From the NCBI RefSeq assembly GCF_902703175.1, contig NZ_CACRYJ010000069.1, positions 1 to 64,000 of the forward strand: a stretch of 64,000 bases of DNA, given 5' to 3'. A program made the translations under genes and the position numbers. Numbering within the stretch: the first letter of the stretch is position 1; every line of letters begins with the position of its first letter. The notes under the pieces were generated by a model. It had not been told where the DNA came from and did not search any database. It was given only the letters and a program-made list of their open reading frames with translations. Source of the stretch: Occultella aeris (GTDB taxonomy: Bacteria > Actinomycetota > Actinomycetes > Actinomycetales > Beutenbergiaceae). This document shows, piece after piece, positions 35,642 to 46,154 of the stretch.

Positions 35642-35786
35642 AGGCACTGCCCTTCTCCGTGCGGGTCGCGATCTCAGGCGTGAGACTAGCGCCGCCGCCG
35701 ACCCGGGGCCCGACGACTGCGACGACAGCGCACGGAAGCGCTAGTGTCAGAGGCGGACGCATTGTTGTGTGACGAGGGAGTACGTC

Positions 35787-36176
35787 GTGGCCATAGTGGT
35801 CGGGTTCATCGCCACCGCCGAGGGACGTGCGGCGCTCGATGCCGCGATCGTGGAGGCGCAGCGACGCTCCGACCGCCTCCTGGTGATCGTGCACGGCAGC
35901 CGCGGCGCCGACGAGGACGAGATCGACCGGGCCGTCGAGGAGGCCAGGGACCTCCTGGACACGTCCGGCTTGGGCTACGACGTGCGGCACCTGCAGCGCG
36001 GCAACGACGTCGCCGAGGCCCTCATGGGAGCCGCCGAGGAGGCAGGTGCGGAACTGATCGTCATCGGGCTGCGCCGCCGGTCCCCGCTGGGCAAACTCAT
36101 CCTCGGCTCGAACGCGCAACGTATCCTGCTGGACGCGCCCTGCCACGTGCTCGCGGTCAAGCCCGCGCAGGCATAG
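35787..36176 (+). CDS. Universal stress protein, single domain
   Basis: UspA-fold cytoplasmic protein of 129 residues. It has the N-terminal MAIVVGFIATAEGRAAL and the ATP-binding signature G-x2-x-G-x9-G-S (GLRRRSPLGKLILGSNAQ), so it is probably of the nucleotide-binding class. GGGAG 6-7 nt upstream favours GTG 35787 over GTG 35769. It lies 39 nt upstream of gcvT in the same direction and may be co-transcribed with the glycine cleavage genes. Confidence 0.9.
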   Translation: MAIVVGFIATAEGRAALDAAIVEAQRRSDRLLVIVHGSRGADEDEIDRAVEEARDLLDTSGLGYDVRHLQRGNDVAEALMGAAEEAGAELIVIGLRRRSPLGKLILGSNAQRILLDAPCHVLAVKPAQA

Positions 36177-36215
36177 CCGCGCCCAGCCGTCACCACCCTG
36201 AACGGAGTCCCCCAA

Positions 36216-37358
36216 GTGCAGGCAGCAGATCCCGGGTCCTCGACCGCGCCCTCAGGGCCGTCCAGCCCTCTCGAGGCCACGCACCGCGCGGCCGGCGCCA
36301 CGATGACCGACTTCGCCGGCTGGCAGATGCCGCTGCGGTTCGCCGGCGATCTGGCCGAGCACCGGGCCGTTCGCGAACGGGCGGGTCTGTTCGACCTGTC
36401 CCACATGGCCCAGCTCGAGGTGACCGGTCCGGAGGCGGCGCCCGCCCTCGACGGCGCGCTCGTCAGCGCCGCGTCCCGGCTGCGCATCGGCCGTGCCCGC
36501 TACACGATGATCACCGGCATCGATGGCGGGATCCTCGACGACCTGATCGTGTACCGGCTCGACGAGCACGAATTCCTGGTGATCGCGAACGCGGCGAACC
36601 GGCTCACCGTCCTCGATGAACTCACGAACCGGGGCGAGGGCCGCCAGGTGGCGGTGGTCGACCGCACCCCGCACCGCGCCCTGATCGCGATCCAGGGGCC
36701 GGCCGCCGCCGGGGTGCTCGCCCCGCTCATCGACGCCGACCTGGGCGAGCTGAAGTACTACGCGAGTGTGTCCGCGTCCTTCGGCGATGGTGTCCCGACC
36801 CTCGTGGCGCGCACCGGGTACACCGGCGAGGACGGGTTCGAGCTCGCCGTCCCCGCGGCGGCCGCCGTCGACGTGTGGGCCCGACTGCTCGACGCCGGCG
36901 CCGAGGCCGGCGTGCAGGCCTGCGGCCTGGCCAGCCGGGACTCCCTGCGCCTCGAGGCCGGGATGCCCCTCTACGGCCAGGAGCTGACCGCCGCGCTGAC
37001 ACCCTACGAGGTCGGCCTCGGCCGGGTGGTGCACCTCGACCACGACTTCATCGGACGGGAGGCGCTGGCCGAGCGCTCCGAGCACCCCACCGGGACCCGC
37101 CTGATCGGACTGAGCGGCGACGGTCGCCGTGCCGCCCGCGCCGGCAGCCCGGTCCTGGCCGCGGGATCGGTGATCGGCGCCGTGACCTCCGGTGTGCTGT
37201 CGCCGACACTCGGCCACCCGGTCGCGATGGCGCTGGTCACGCCCGCCGGAGAGGACGCCGTCGGCGTCGGCCAGGTGCTGGACGTGGACGTGCGCGGCAG
37301 GTTCCAGCAGATGACCGTCGTGGAGCTACCGTTCTACCGTCGCCCAGCGACCACCTGA
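36216..37358 (+). CDS. gcvT: Glycine cleavage system T protein (aminomethyltransferase)
   Basis: Transfers the methylene group from the H-protein-bound intermediate to tetrahydrofolate, releasing ammonia, 380 residues. Conserved features include the folate-site aspartate in [25 protein letters not shown] near 200-212, and the R-x-E-A-G-M segment ([11 protein letters not shown]). The GTG start follows CGGAGTCCCCCAA. It heads a gcvT-gcvH-gcvP cluster; the lipoamide dehydrogenase gene is elsewhere. Confidence 0.96.
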   Translation: MQAADPGSSTAPSGPSSPLEATHRAAGATMTDFAGWQMPLRFAGDLAEHRAVRERAGLFDLSHMAQLEVTGPEAAPALDGALVSAASRLRIGRARYTMITGIDGGILDDLIVYRLDEHEFLVIANAANRLTVLDELTNRGEGRQVAVVDRTPHRALIAIQGPAAAGVLAPLIDADLGELKYYASVSASFGDGVPTLVARTGYTGEDGFELAVPAAAAVDVWARLLDAGAEAGVQACGLASRDSLRLEAGMPLYGQELTAALTPYEVGLGRVVHLDHDFIGREALAERSEHPTGTRLIGLSGDGRRAARAGSPVLAAGSVIGAVTSGVLSPTLGHPVAMALVTPAGEDAVGVGQVLDVDVRGRFQQMTVVELPFYRRPATT

Positions 37359-37401
37359 CCGAAGTCCCGACCCAGCCAGACGCATTGAGGAGCGAGCCGT
37401 C

Positions 37402-37773
37402 ATGAGCGTCCCCGCCGACCGCCAGTACACCGCCGAGCACGAGTGGGTCACCGTCGCCGACGGCGTCGCCACCGTTGGCATCACCGCCTACGCCGCCGAC
37501 GCCCTCGGTGACGTCGTCTACGTCGACCTGCCGTCCGTGGGGGACTCGGTCACCGCCGGCGGCACGTGCGGTGAGATCGAGTCCACCAAGTCCGTGAGCG
37601 AGCTCTACGCGCCGGTCACCGGCGAGGTGCTCAGCGTGAACTCCGAGGTCGTGGACAGTCCCGAGCTCGTGAACACCGCGCCGTACGAGGGCGGCTGGCT
37701 GTTCACGGTACGGATCGAGGCCGAGGGCGACCTCCTCGACGCCGCCGCCTACACCGAGATCACGAAGGCCTGA
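37402..37773 (+). CDS. gcvH: Glycine cleavage system H protein
   Basis: Lipoyl carrier that shuttles the aminomethyl group between P, T and L proteins, 123 residues, the normal size. The lipoylated lysine lies in [10 protein letters not shown] (about 61-70). GAGGAG lies upstream of the ATG. Spacing is 43 nt from gcvT and 10 nt to gcvP. Confidence 0.97.
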   Translation: MSVPADRQYTAEHEWVTVADGVATVGITAYAADALGDVVYVDLPSVGDSVTAGGTCGEIESTKSVSELYAPVTGEVLSVNSEVVDSPELVNTAPYEGGWLFTVRIEAEGDLLDAAAYTEITKA

Positions 37774-37783
37774 TCAGCTCCCC

Positions 37784-40681
37784 ATGACCGCCACCCCCGA
37801 GTTCCCCGCCCGCCACATCGGAATCGACGCCCCCGCCACCGCGCACATGCTGGGGGTGATCGGCCGACCCAGCATCGAGGCGCTGCTCGAGGCGGCCGTC
37901 CCGCCGGCCCTGCTCGGCGACGGCGTGCCCGCGCTGCCGGACCTGCCCGCCGCCACGTCGGAGGCGCAGGTGCTCGCCGAGCTGCGGGCCATCGCGAGCC
38001 GGAACACGGTCCGCACCTCGATGATCGGGCAGGGCTACTACGACACCCACACGCCCTCGGTGATCGGCCGCAACGTGCTCGAGAACCCGGCCTGGTACAC
38101 GGCCTACACGCCATACCAACCGGAGATCTCACAGGGACGGCTCGAGGCGCTCCTGAACTTCCAGACCATGGTCATCGACCTGACCGGGATGGACGTGGCC
38201 GGGGCGTCCATGCTCGACGAGTCCACGGCGGTCGCCGAGGCCATGCTGCTCGCCCGCCGGGTGGTGCGGGGCGAGGGCGGCCGGTTCTACGTCGACTCGG
38301 ACACCTTCGCCCAGACGAAGGCCGTGCTGGCGACCCGGGCCGAGGCGGTCGGCATCGAGCTCGTCGAGTTCGACGCCGCGGGCAGCCCCGACCTGACCGG
38401 CGCGTTCGGGGTGCTCCTGGCCTACCCCGGCTCCTCGGGCGTGGTCCGGGACCGCGACAACCTCGAACGCTGGATCACGGCCGCGCACGACACCGGTGCG
38501 CAGGTGGTCTTCTCCGCCGACCTGCTCGCGCTCACCCTGATCGAGGCGCCGGGCACGCTCGGCGCGGACATCGTCGCCGGCACCACCCAGCGGTTCGGGG
38601 TGCCGATGGGCTTCGGCGGCCCGCACGCCGGGTACCTCGCCGTACGGGAGAAGGCCCAGCGGCAGCTGCCCGGCCGGCTCGTCGGCCTGTCCAAGGACGC
38701 TGATGGCGCCCCCGCCCTGCGCCTCGCGCTGCAGACCCGGGAGCAGCACATCCGGCGGGAGAAGGCCACCTCCAACATCTGCACCGCGCAGGTGCTCCTG
38801 GCCGTGATCGCGTCCATGTACGCCGTCTACCACGGACCCGAGGGCCTGACGGTGATCGCTCGCCGGGTGCATGAGCGCGCCCTGGCCGTGGCCTCCGGTC
38901 TCACCGCCCTCGGTGTGCAGGTGCGCCACGCCTCGTTCTTCGACACGGTGACGGTCGAGGTCCCCGGCCACGCCGACGCGCTCGCCGCCGCCGCCCTCGA
39001 GCGCAACATCACGCTCTGGCGCGCCGGCGCCGACACCGTCGGCATCGCCTGCGACGAGACCACCACCGAGGAGACCGTCGCGGACCTGCTCGACGCGGCC
39101 CGCGCGGTCCTGCCCGGCGCCACCCCGGACGCGACCGCCGCCGCCGGCACCACGGGCGGCTCCGCCGTCGGGCCTTCGGCCCTCGGCCTGCCCGCGGACC
39201 TGGCCCGCAGCACCGAGTTCCTGACCCACCCGATCTTCTCCAGCCACCGCTCCGAGACGCAGATGATGCGGTACCTGCGCCGGCTCTCGGACCGGGACTA
39301 CGCACTCGACCGCGGCATGATCCCGCTCGGCTCCTGCACCATGAAGCTGAACGCGGCGACCGAGATGGCCGCGGTCACGTGGCCGGAGTTCTCCCGGATC
39401 CACCCGTTCGCACCGACCGCGGACGTGGCCGGTTACCTCGAGCTGATCGATGGGCTCGAGACCGCCCTGGCGGGGCTGACGGGGTATGCCGCGGTGAGCG
39501 TGCAGCCGAATGCCGGGTCCCAGGGCGAGCTCGCGGGGCTGCTCGCGATCCGCGACTACCACGCCGACCGCGGCGACGACGATCGCCGGGTCTGCGTGGT
39601 GCCAGCCAGCGCGCACGGCACGAACGCGGCGTCGGCGGTGCTCGCAGGTCTGGAGGTGGCCGTCGTGCGGACGGCGCCGAACGGGGATGTCGACCTCGAC
39701 GACCTGCGCCGGGTGCTCGCCGCGCACGAGGGCCGCGTGGCCGCGATCATGGTCACCTATCCGTCCACGCACGGTGTCTACGAGCACGGCATCACCGAGC
39801 TCTGCGACCTGGTGCACGCTGCCGGCGGGCAGGTCTACATCGACGGGGCGAACCTGAACGCGCTGGTGGGCGTGGCCGGTCCCGGCGCGTTCGGCGGCGA
39901 CGTCTCCCACCTGAACCTGCACAAGACGTTCTGCATCCCGCACGGCGGCGGCGGGCCCGGCGTGGGCCCGGTGGCCGTGGCCGAGCATCTGGTGCCGTTC
40001 CTGCCCGGGCACCCGCTCGCACAGGCGAGCCGCCGGGTGCTCCGCACCACCGGCACGATCAGCGCGGCCCCGTACGGTTCGCCCTCGATCCTGCCGATCA
40101 GCTGGGCGTATCTGCGGCTGATGGGCACGGCGGGCCTACGGGCCGCGACCGGCGCCGCGGTGCTCTCGGCGAACTACGTGGCCGCCCGGCTCGACGAGAA
40201 GTACCCGGTGCTCTACCGGGGTGAGCACGGCCTGGTGGCGCACGAGTGCATCCTCGACCTGCGCCCCTTGACGGCGGCAACCGGAGTCACCGTGGACGAC
40301 GTCGCGAAGCGTCTCGTCGACTTCGGGTTCCACGCGCCCACGATGAGCTTCCCGGTCGCGGGCACCCTCATGGTCGAGCCGACCGAGTCCGAGGACCTCG
40401 GCGAGGTGGACCGGTTCATCGCCGCGATGCTCGCCATCCACGCCGAGGCGAGCGCGGTCGGGGACGGGACCTGGCCGGCCGACGACAACCCGCTCGTGAA
40501 CGCCCCGCACACCGCAGTCTCGGCACTGGGGGAGTGGGACCATCCGTACTCGCGCACCCAGGCCGTGTACCCCGCGGGCGTGACGCCGGACAAGTACTGG
40601 CCGCCGGTCCGCCGGATCGACGGGGCCTACGGGGATCGCAACCTGGTGTGCGCCTGCCCGCCCATCGAGGCGTACGCCTAG
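37784..40681 (+). CDS. gcvP: Glycine dehydrogenase (decarboxylating), P protein
   Basis: PLP enzyme that decarboxylates glycine, 965 residues in the single-chain form with two homologous halves. The PLP lysine is in [18 protein letters not shown] (about 708-725). RHIG near the start and NYYDTHTP-like ([11 protein letters not shown]) in the first half are typical. The ATG lies 10 nt after gcvH. With gcvT and gcvH it supplies one-carbon units or degrades glycine. Confidence 0.97.
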   Translation: MTATPEFPARHIGIDAPATAHMLGVIGRPSIEALLEAAVPPALLGDGVPALPDLPAATSEAQVLAELRAIASRNTVRTSMIGQGYYDTHTPSVIGRNVLENPAWYTAYTPYQPEISQGRLEALLNFQTMVIDLTGMDVAGASMLDESTAVAEAMLLARRVVRGEGGRFYVDSDTFAQTKAVLATRAEAVGIELVEFDAAGSPDLTGAFGVLLAYPGSSGVVRDRDNLERWITAAHDTGAQVVFSADLLALTLIEAPGTLGADIVAGTTQRFGVPMGFGGPHAGYLAVREKAQRQLPGRLVGLSKDADGAPALRLALQTREQHIRREKATSNICTAQVLLAVIASMYAVYHGPEGLTVIARRVHERALAVASGLTALGVQVRHASFFDTVTVEVPGHADALAAAALERNITLWRAGADTVGIACDETTTEETVADLLDAARAVLPGATPDATAAAGTTGGSAVGPSALGLPADLARSTEFLTHPIFSSHRSETQMMRYLRRLSDRDYALDRGMIPLGSCTMKLNAATEMAAVTWPEFSRIHPFAPTADVAGYLELIDGLETALAGLTGYAAVSVQPNAGSQGELAGLLAIRDYHADRGDDDRRVCVVPASAHGTNAASAVLAGLEVAVVRTAPNGDVDLDDLRRVLAAHEGRVAAIMVTYPSTHGVYEHGITELCDLVHAAGGQVYIDGANLNALVGVAGPGAFGGDVSHLNLHKTFCIPHGGGGPGVGPVAVAEHLVPFLPGHPLAQASRRVLRTTGTISAAPYGSPSILPISWAYLRLMGTAGLRAATGAAVLSANYVAARLDEKYPVLYRGEHGLVAHECILDLRPLTAATGVTVDDVAKRLVDFGFHAPTMSFPVAGTLMVEPTESEDLGEVDRFIAAMLAIHAEASAVGDGTWPADDNPLVNAPHTAVSALGEWDHPYSRTQAVYPAGVTPDKYWPPVRRIDGAYGDRNLVCACPPIEAYA

Positions 40682-40771
40682 AGGGCGGGAACAATCCGGG
40701 GGGCCCGGCACGTTGAGACAAGAGTGGCCGAACCGCCCTGTCATTGGACGGGCCTACCGGGCCACTCCGGT

Positions 40772-40777
40772 TATAAT
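40772..40777 (+). promoter_or_regulatory. -10 element of the principal sigma factor gene
   Basis: A perfect TATAAT in the 155-nt gap between gcvP and rpoD, rare in such GC-rich DNA. It would give a 5' leader of about 50 nt with GAAAGG before the GTG. TTGGAC at 40744-40749 is 22 nt away, too far for a normal -35, so the upstream element is uncertain. Confidence 0.7.
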
Positions 40778-40836
40778 TGTAGGGCTGCGACTTACAGAAC
40801 ACCGGTCGCCCTCCATCCCCCGCCGAAAGGTTCTCT

Positions 40837-42354
40837 GTGTCGTCGCCTCTCAGTCCTGATGTCGTGCTGCCCCGCGAATACGAACATACCGCTCTGCAGA
40901 ACGCCTTCAGGTCCGGCCTGACGAGGGGATACGTCACAGCCGCCGAGTTTCGCGCGGCCTGCGAGGACGCGAACGTCAAGCCCCGCCGTCTCAAGGAGGT
41001 CCTGGGCGCAATGCACGAAGCCAAGATCAGCGTGACCGAAGTTCCCGACCGAGCGGTCGCCAACGCCGCGACCCGTTCCGGTGCCACCACCGCGACCGTC
41101 GAGAAGCCGAAGACCACCACCCGCAAGACCGCCGCGAAGTCGACGGCGCCGGCCACGACCGACGCCCCCGCCGAGGCGGAGGCCGCCGAGCAGACCCCGG
41201 CCAAGGCCACCCGCGCGAAGCCGGCGACCAAGGCGTCCACGGCGAAGGCGAAGACCACCCGGGCGAGCAAGGCCAAGCTGGCCGCCGTCACGTCGGCCGA
41301 CGAGGCCGAGCCGGAGGAGGCGGAAGCCGAGGCGCCGGCGGAGGGCGAAGCCACCACGAAGTCCGGCGACGAGGACAAGGGCTTCGTCTACTCCGACTCC
41401 GACGACGATGACGCTCCGGCCCAGCAGGTCGTCACCGCGGGCGCCACCGCCGACCCGGTCAAGGACTACCTGAAGCAGATCGGTAAGGTCGCGCTGCTGA
41501 ACGCCGAGCAGGAGGTCGAGCTCGCGAAGCGGATCGAGGCCGGCCTGTTCGCGGACGAGAACCTCGCCGAGTCCGGCGACGGCATGGACCGCAAGCTCAA
41601 GCGCGAGCTCGAGTGGATCGCCATGGACGGCCGCCGCGCCAAGAACCACCTCCTCGAGGCGAACCTGCGGCTCGTGGTCTCCCTCGCGAAGCGGTACACC
41701 GGCCGCGGGATGCTGTTCCTGGACCTGATCCAGGAGGGCAACCTCGGTCTGATCCGCGCCGTCGAGAAGTTCGACTACACCAAGGGCTACAAGTTCTCCA
41801 CGTACGCCACCTGGTGGATCCGGCAGGCCATCACCCGCGCCATGGCGGACCAGGCCCGCACCATCCGGATCCCGGTGCACATGGTCGAGGTCATCAACAA
41901 GCTCGCCCGCGTGCAGCGCCAGATGCTCCAGGACCTGGGCCGCGAGCCCACGCCCGAGGAACTCGCCAAGGAACTCGACATGACCCCCGAGAAGGTCGTC
42001 GAGGTGCAGAAGTACGGCCGCGAGCCGATCTCGCTGCACACCCCGCTCGGCGAGGACGGCGACTCCGAGTTCGGTGACCTGATCGAGGACTCCGAGGCCG
42101 TGGTGCCGGCGGACGCGGTGAGCTTCACGCTCCTGCAGGAGCAACTGCACGCCGTACTGGACACGTTGTCCGAGCGGGAGGCCGGCGTGGTCTCCATGCG
42201 GTTCGGGCTCACCGACGGCCAGCCGAAGACCCTCGACGAGATCGGGAAGGTCTACGGGGTCACCCGGGAGCGGATCCGCCAGATCGAGTCCAAGACGATG
42301 TCGAAATTGCGTCACCCGAGCCGCTCGCAGGTGCTGCGCGACTACCTCGACTGA
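40837..42354 (+). CDS. rpoD: Principal RNA polymerase sigma factor (SigA/HrdB)
   Basis: Housekeeping sigma-70 factor of 505 residues. A short N-terminal domain (1-70) is followed by a low-complexity Ala/Lys/Thr linker, then an acidic stretch (70-205). Region 1.2 begins [13 protein letters not shown] near 207. Regions 2.1-2.4 carry [16 protein letters not shown] and [15 protein letters not shown]. Region 4.2 carries the helix-turn-helix [20 protein letters not shown] near the end, finishing LRDYLD. The GTG start has GAAAGG upstream and the stop is followed by a strong terminator. Confidence 0.98.
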   Translation: MSSPLSPDVVLPREYEHTALQNAFRSGLTRGYVTAAEFRAACEDANVKPRRLKEVLGAMHEAKISVTEVPDRAVANAATRSGATTATVEKPKTTTRKTAAKSTAPATTDAPAEAEAAEQTPAKATRAKPATKASTAKAKTTRASKAKLAAVTSADEAEPEEAEAEAPAEGEATTKSGDEDKGFVYSDSDDDDAPAQQVVTAGATADPVKDYLKQIGKVALLNAEQEVELAKRIEAGLFADENLAESGDGMDRKLKRELEWIAMDGRRAKNHLLEANLRLVVSLAKRYTGRGMLFLDLIQEGNLGLIRAVEKFDYTKGYKFSTYATWWIRQAITRAMADQARTIRIPVHMVEVINKLARVQRQMLQDLGREPTPEELAKELDMTPEKVVEVQKYGREPISLHTPLGEDGDSEFGDLIEDSEAVVPADAVSFTLLQEQLHAVLDTLSEREAGVVSMRFGLTDGQPKTLDEIGKVYGVTRERIRQIESKTMSKLRHPSRSQVLRDYLD

Positions 42355-42368
42355 TACCGCCAGACAGA

Positions 42369-42409
42369 CGAAGGGGCTGTTCCCGGGCGAACCGGGAACA
42401 GCCCCTTCG
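42369..42409 (+). terminator. Terminator between rpoD and the ferritin gene
   Basis: Perfect 18-bp stem (42369-42386 with 42392-42409) and a 5-nt loop, 14 nt after the rpoD stop. Being symmetric and between convergent genes, it can serve both. Confidence 0.92.
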
Positions 42410-42433
42410 GCGTGTTCGGGTGGCTGCTGCGGC

Positions 42434-42976
42434 TCAGAGCGCGCCGCCGGCGGCCTCCGGCGCGTCCGTTGACGCGCCGGCGTCCCCGATGGACTCGCGG
42501 GCGACGAAGTTCTCGAGGTCGAACAGGTTCTGGCCGGCGCGCTGGGCCACGGTCAGCAGCGTGGACGCCGAGGCGACCTCCTCGACCTGTTCCTTGAGGA
42601 ACCACAGCATGAACTGCTCGCCGAGGGCGTCTCCCTCGGCGCGGGCGGCCTGGAAGATCGCCTCGATCTGGCTGGTGACCTGCTTCTCCTGGTCGAGGGC
42701 CAACTTGATCGGCTCGACGGCGTCGCCGAAGTCGTTCTGGACGGTCGACCCGGCGGGGATGATCACGTTCAGGTCCCGGTCGAGCATGTACTGCACGATC
42801 ATCATCGCGTGGTTGCGTTCCTCGACGGACTGCCGGTAGTAGTGCGCGGCGAGCTGCGGCAGGTCGTGGCTGTCGAACCAGACGGCGATCGCGACGTACT
42901 GCGTGTGGGCGTCGAACTCGTGACCGATCTGCTCGGTGAGGAGTCGGACGTAGGTGGATCCTTCAGCGGTGGTCAT
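42434..42976 (-). CDS. bfrB: Ferritin, BfrB-like
   Basis: Iron-storage four-helix protein of 180 residues that forms a 24-mer cage. It closely resembles mycobacterial BfrB: the ferroxidase residues are in HEFDAHTQY, VEERNHAMM (E and H ligands) and FLKEQVEEV. The Ala/Gly-rich tail is also BfrB-like. No haem-ligand methionine typical of bacterioferritin was identified. ATG 42976 is preceded by TAGCGT (42989-42984) at 7 nt, suggesting a leaderless message; a GTG three codons earlier overlaps that element. Confidence 0.93.
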   Translation of the reverse strand: MTTAEGSTYVRLLTEQIGHEFDAHTQYVAIAVWFDSHDLPQLAAHYYRQSVEERNHAMMIVQYMLDRDLNVIIPAGSTVQNDFGDAVEPIKLALDQEKQVTSQIEAIFQAARAEGDALGEQFMLWFLKEQVEEVASASTLLTVAQRAGQNLFDLENFVARESIGDAGASTDAPEAAGGAL

Positions 42977-43027
42977 GGTGCCCACGCTAGTTCGCGCCGG
43001 GCCGGCCGCGCCAGGTGGCGCGGCGCA

Positions 43028-43542
43028 TCAGGGCGTGTCGCGGCGGGCACTCAGGATGAACCGGGGCGCGACGTTCAGGCGGGTGCCGTCGGCCGAGCCG
43101 ACCTGCTGGGTGAGGAAGCCCCCTCCTGGCGCCAGCACACGGCTCACCTCGGCGGGGTCATACGCCTCGTGCCGATCGAGGACGACGGCGAAGGTTGCGT
43201 CGGGCAACGGCAGCCGGGTCGCGTCGTCGGGCGGCAGGGCGTGGACCCGCACGCCGTGCGGTGCCAGGGTGGCACGGGCAGTGACTGTTCCCGACTGGTC
43301 CGCGGCCAGCCCTCGGTGGCCGCGGACCCGGGCGGGAACGGGCCGAGGTCGGCCGGGAACTCACCGCCGCCGGTGCCGAGGTCCAGCACCGGGCCGCCTG
43401 CCTGGGCGACCGCCGCACGGGCCAGCCCGGCGAAGTCCCAGGGCATGGTGCCGTCGACCACCCGGCCATGGACGGGCGTGAAGTCGAACCCTTCGGTCGG
43501 TGTGCTCAACGCCCACTGCACGTGCTGCTCGAAGGAGGGCAT
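43028..43542 (-). pseudogene. Frameshifted class I SAM-dependent methyltransferase
   Basis: Two adjacent frames together make one methyltransferase. The upstream frame (from 43542) gives MPSFEQHVQWALST and the SAM-binding loop VLDLGTGGGEFPADL. The downstream frame continues with LAADQSGTVTARATLAPHG, the LPLPDATFAVVLDRHEAYD region and the C-terminus ending at 43028. The switch is near 43304-43314 (GGCCAGCCCTC on the plus strand), where one base appears to be missing. Either the gene is inactive or there is a sequencing error in the G/C runs. The substrate is unknown. Confidence 0.8.
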
Positions 43543-43638
43543 CGGTGCCTTCGCCGGTCGGTACGGGTCAGGGCCGGCTGCGGCCGGGCACTGCCGGGCG
43601 GGCGGCGGGCCACCGTCTGGCGGCCGCGCCCCGCCGGG

Positions 43639-43863
43639 TCAGCGCTGGTCGGACTTCGGCTCGGAGAGGAGCCGGTCGGACTCGTCGTGGATGTGGGTGG
43701 CCACCTGACCTAGCGCCTCGGCGTGCTTGCGCCCGTGGTGGGCGCAGAAGAGGAGTTCGCCGGTCGGCAGGAGTACACGCACGTAGGCCTGGGCACCGCA
43801 TGCGTCACAGCGGTCGGCCGCGGTCAGCTCGGGGGTCACTTGGTCTGCTGTCAGTACGCTCAC
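43639..43863 (-). CDS. DUF7455 small zinc-ribbon-like protein
   Basis: 74-residue conserved actinobacterial protein, function unknown. A probable metal site is formed by CDACGAQAY and LFCAHHGRKH. Homologues are found near principal sigma factor and topoisomerase genes; I believe Rv2708c is one. The start is GTG 43863 (with TTACAT 6 nt upstream) or GTG 43869 (after GAAGGCG). It is divergent from parE. Confidence 0.82.
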   Translation of the reverse strand: MSVLTADQVTPELTAADRCDACGAQAYVRVLLPTGELLFCAHHGRKHAEALGQVATHIHDESDRLLSEPKSDQR

Positions 43864-44027
43864 AGTCACATGTAACCATCGCCTTCCGACATTCCATCCG
43901 TTCTTCGGGGTGAGTTCGCTCACCGCGTATCCCGGCCCGGTCCGGGCCGGCGGGTCTGCACCGTCTCGTCCACCGAATCCGGATGGCAATACCCCGCTTC
44001 CGGGCCACCCACGCCTACGATGAAGGG

Positions 44028-46154
44028 GTGTCATCCACCTCAGCAGATTCCAGCTACACCGCGCGCCATCTCTCCGTCCTGGAGGGACTTGAGGCGGTCC
44101 GCAAGCGTCCCGGCATGTACATCGGCTCCACGGACTCCCGCGGTCTCATGCACTGCCTCTGGGAGATCATCGACAACTCCGTCGACGAGGCTCTGGAGGG
44201 TGCCGGGGACGCGATCGACATCGTGCTGCACCCGGACTCCTCTGTGGAGGTCCGCGACAACGGGCGCGGCATCCCGGTGGACAACGTCGCGAACCTGGGT
44301 CTGAGCGGCGTGGAGGTCGTGTTCACGAAGCTGCACGCCGGTGGCAAGTTCGGCGGGGGCTCCTACGCCGCCTCGGGTGGGCTGCACGGCGTCGGTGCCT
44401 CCGTGGTGAACGCCCTGTCCGCGCGCCTGGACGTCGAGGTGGACCGGTCCGGGAAGACGTACAAGATGTCCTTCCACCGCGGTGAGCCCGGCACCTTCGC
44501 CGACCGTGGCACGCCGTCGCCGGACGCCCCGTTCACTCCGTTCACCGATCACTCCGAGCTGAACGTGGGCGGACGGGTCAAGCGCGGGGTCAGTGGCACC
44601 CGGGTGCGGTACTGGGCGGACCGGCAGATCTTCCCGGAGTCCGCGACGTTCTCCTACGACGAGCTGGTCACCCGGGCGCGGCAGACGTCGTTCCTGGTCC
44701 CCGGACTGTCCCTGACCGTCCGTGACGAGCGTGGGCTGCCTGGCACGCCGGGGGCCGACGGCCCGGTGGAGGAGGTCTTCAAGCACGACGGCGGCGCCGT
44801 CGACTTCGTCGACTTCCTCGCCGCGGACGCATCCGTCACCGACACGTGGCGGCTGCAGGGGACCGAGACGTTCACCGAGACCGTGCAGCAGCTCGACGCC
44901 AAGGGGCACCTGCGCCCGGCCGACGTCGAGCGCAGTTGTGAGGTAGAGGTCGCGCTGCGGTGGGGCATCGGCTACGACGCCGAGGTCCGCAGCTTCGTGA
45001 ACATCATCTCCACCCCGAAGGGCGGCACCCATCTGGCCGGGTTCGAGCAGGGCCTGCTCAAGTCCGTGCGCAAGCAGATCGACGCGAACGCCCGCCGCCT
45101 GAAGATCTCCGGCAAGGACGCCAAGGAACGCGTCGAGAAGGACGACGTGCTCGCCGGCCTGACGGCCGTGGTCACGGTCCGCCTGCCCGAGCCGCAGTTC
45201 GAGGGCCAGACCAAGGAGATCCTCGGCACCGCCCCGGTGCGGGCGATCGTGTCCAAGGTCGTCGACCGGGAGCTGGAGGCGCTGCTCACCTCGAGCAAGC
45301 GGCACGAGAAGGTCCAGGCCGCGGCAGTCCTGGACAAGGTGGTGGGGGAGATGCGTGCCCGGGTCGCGGCCCGCGCCCACAAGGAGCTCTCCCGCCGCAA
45401 GAACGCCCTGGAGACCTCCACCCTGCCGGCGAAGCTCGCGGACTGCCGCTCGGACGACGTGGAGCGTTCGGAGCTGTTCATCGTCGAGGGGGACAGCGCC
45501 CTCGGCACCGCGAAGCTGGCCCGCAGTTCCGACTTCCAGGCCCTGCTGCCGATCCGGGGCAAGATCCTGAACGTCCAGAAGGCCTCCCTGGCGGACATGC
45601 TCAAGAACGCCGAGTGCGCCTCGATCATCCAGGTGATCGGCGGCGGCTCCGGGCGCACGTTCGACCTGTCCACCGTGCGGTACGGCAAGGTGGTCCTGAT
45701 GACGGACGCGGACGTGGACGGCGCACACATCCGGACGCTGCTGCTCACCCTGTTCTTCCGGTACATGCGCCCGCTCGTGGAGGACGGCCGGGTGTACGCG
45801 GCGGTGCCGCCGCTGCACCGGGTGGAGACGAGCGCGCAGGGCTCGCGCAAGGGTGAGATCACCTACACCTATTCCGAGGCGGAACTGCACAAGTACCTGG
45901 CGAAGCTCGAGCGGTCCGGACGCCGCTACAAGGAGCCGATCCAGCGGTACAAGGGCCTGGGGGAGATGGACGCCGATCAGCTCGCCGAGACCACGATGGA
46001 CCCCGCGCACCGCACCCTGCGCCGGGTCACCATGGCGGACGTCGAGGCCGCGGAGACCGTGTTCGAGTTGTTGATGGGCAACGATGTGGCTCCCCGGAAG
46101 GACTTCATCATCGCCGGCGCCGATGACCTTGACCGGGACCGGATCGACGCGTGA
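44028..46154 (+). CDS. parE: DNA topoisomerase IV subunit B
   Basis: ATPase subunit of the type IIA topoisomerase that decatenates chromosomes, 708 residues. The GHKL ATPase motifs are EIIDNSVDEA, DNGRGIP and GLHGVGASVVNALS. The TOPRIM domain has EGDSALGTAK (GyrB usually has EGDSAGGSAK) and the metal-binding DADVDGAHI. The GTG at 44028 has TACGAT (44016-44021) 6 nt before it; the upstream ATG at 43983 lacks a signal. ParC is encoded 2.9 kb downstream on the other strand, supporting topoisomerase IV over gyrase. Confidence 0.94.
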   Translation: MSSTSADSSYTARHLSVLEGLEAVRKRPGMYIGSTDSRGLMHCLWEIIDNSVDEALEGAGDAIDIVLHPDSSVEVRDNGRGIPVDNVANLGLSGVEVVFTKLHAGGKFGGGSYAASGGLHGVGASVVNALSARLDVEVDRSGKTYKMSFHRGEPGTFADRGTPSPDAPFTPFTDHSELNVGGRVKRGVSGTRVRYWADRQIFPESATFSYDELVTRARQTSFLVPGLSLTVRDERGLPGTPGADGPVEEVFKHDGGAVDFVDFLAADASVTDTWRLQGTETFTETVQQLDAKGHLRPADVERSCEVEVALRWGIGYDAEVRSFVNIISTPKGGTHLAGFEQGLLKSVRKQIDANARRLKISGKDAKERVEKDDVLAGLTAVVTVRLPEPQFEGQTKEILGTAPVRAIVSKVVDRELEALLTSSKRHEKVQAAAVLDKVVGEMRARVAARAHKELSRRKNALETSTLPAKLADCRSDDVERSELFIVEGDSALGTAKLARSSDFQALLPIRGKILNVQKASLADMLKNAECASIIQVIGGGSGRTFDLSTVRYGKVVLMTDADVDGAHIRTLLLTLFFRYMRPLVEDGRVYAAVPPLHRVETSAQGSRKGEITYTYSEAELHKYLAKLERSGRRYKEPIQRYKGLGEMDADQLAETTMDPAHRTLRRVTMADVEAAETVFELLMGNDVAPRKDFIIAGADDLDRDRIDA

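Noticed and set aside
36177-36215. Glycine riboswitch before gcvT
   Set aside because: Only 39 nt separate the universal stress gene from gcvT, far too short for the aptamer, and no motif was seen.
40744-40777. TTGGAC and TATAAT as one promoter of rpoD
   Set aside because: The 22-nt spacing is too long for a sigma-70 promoter. Only the -10 element was reported.
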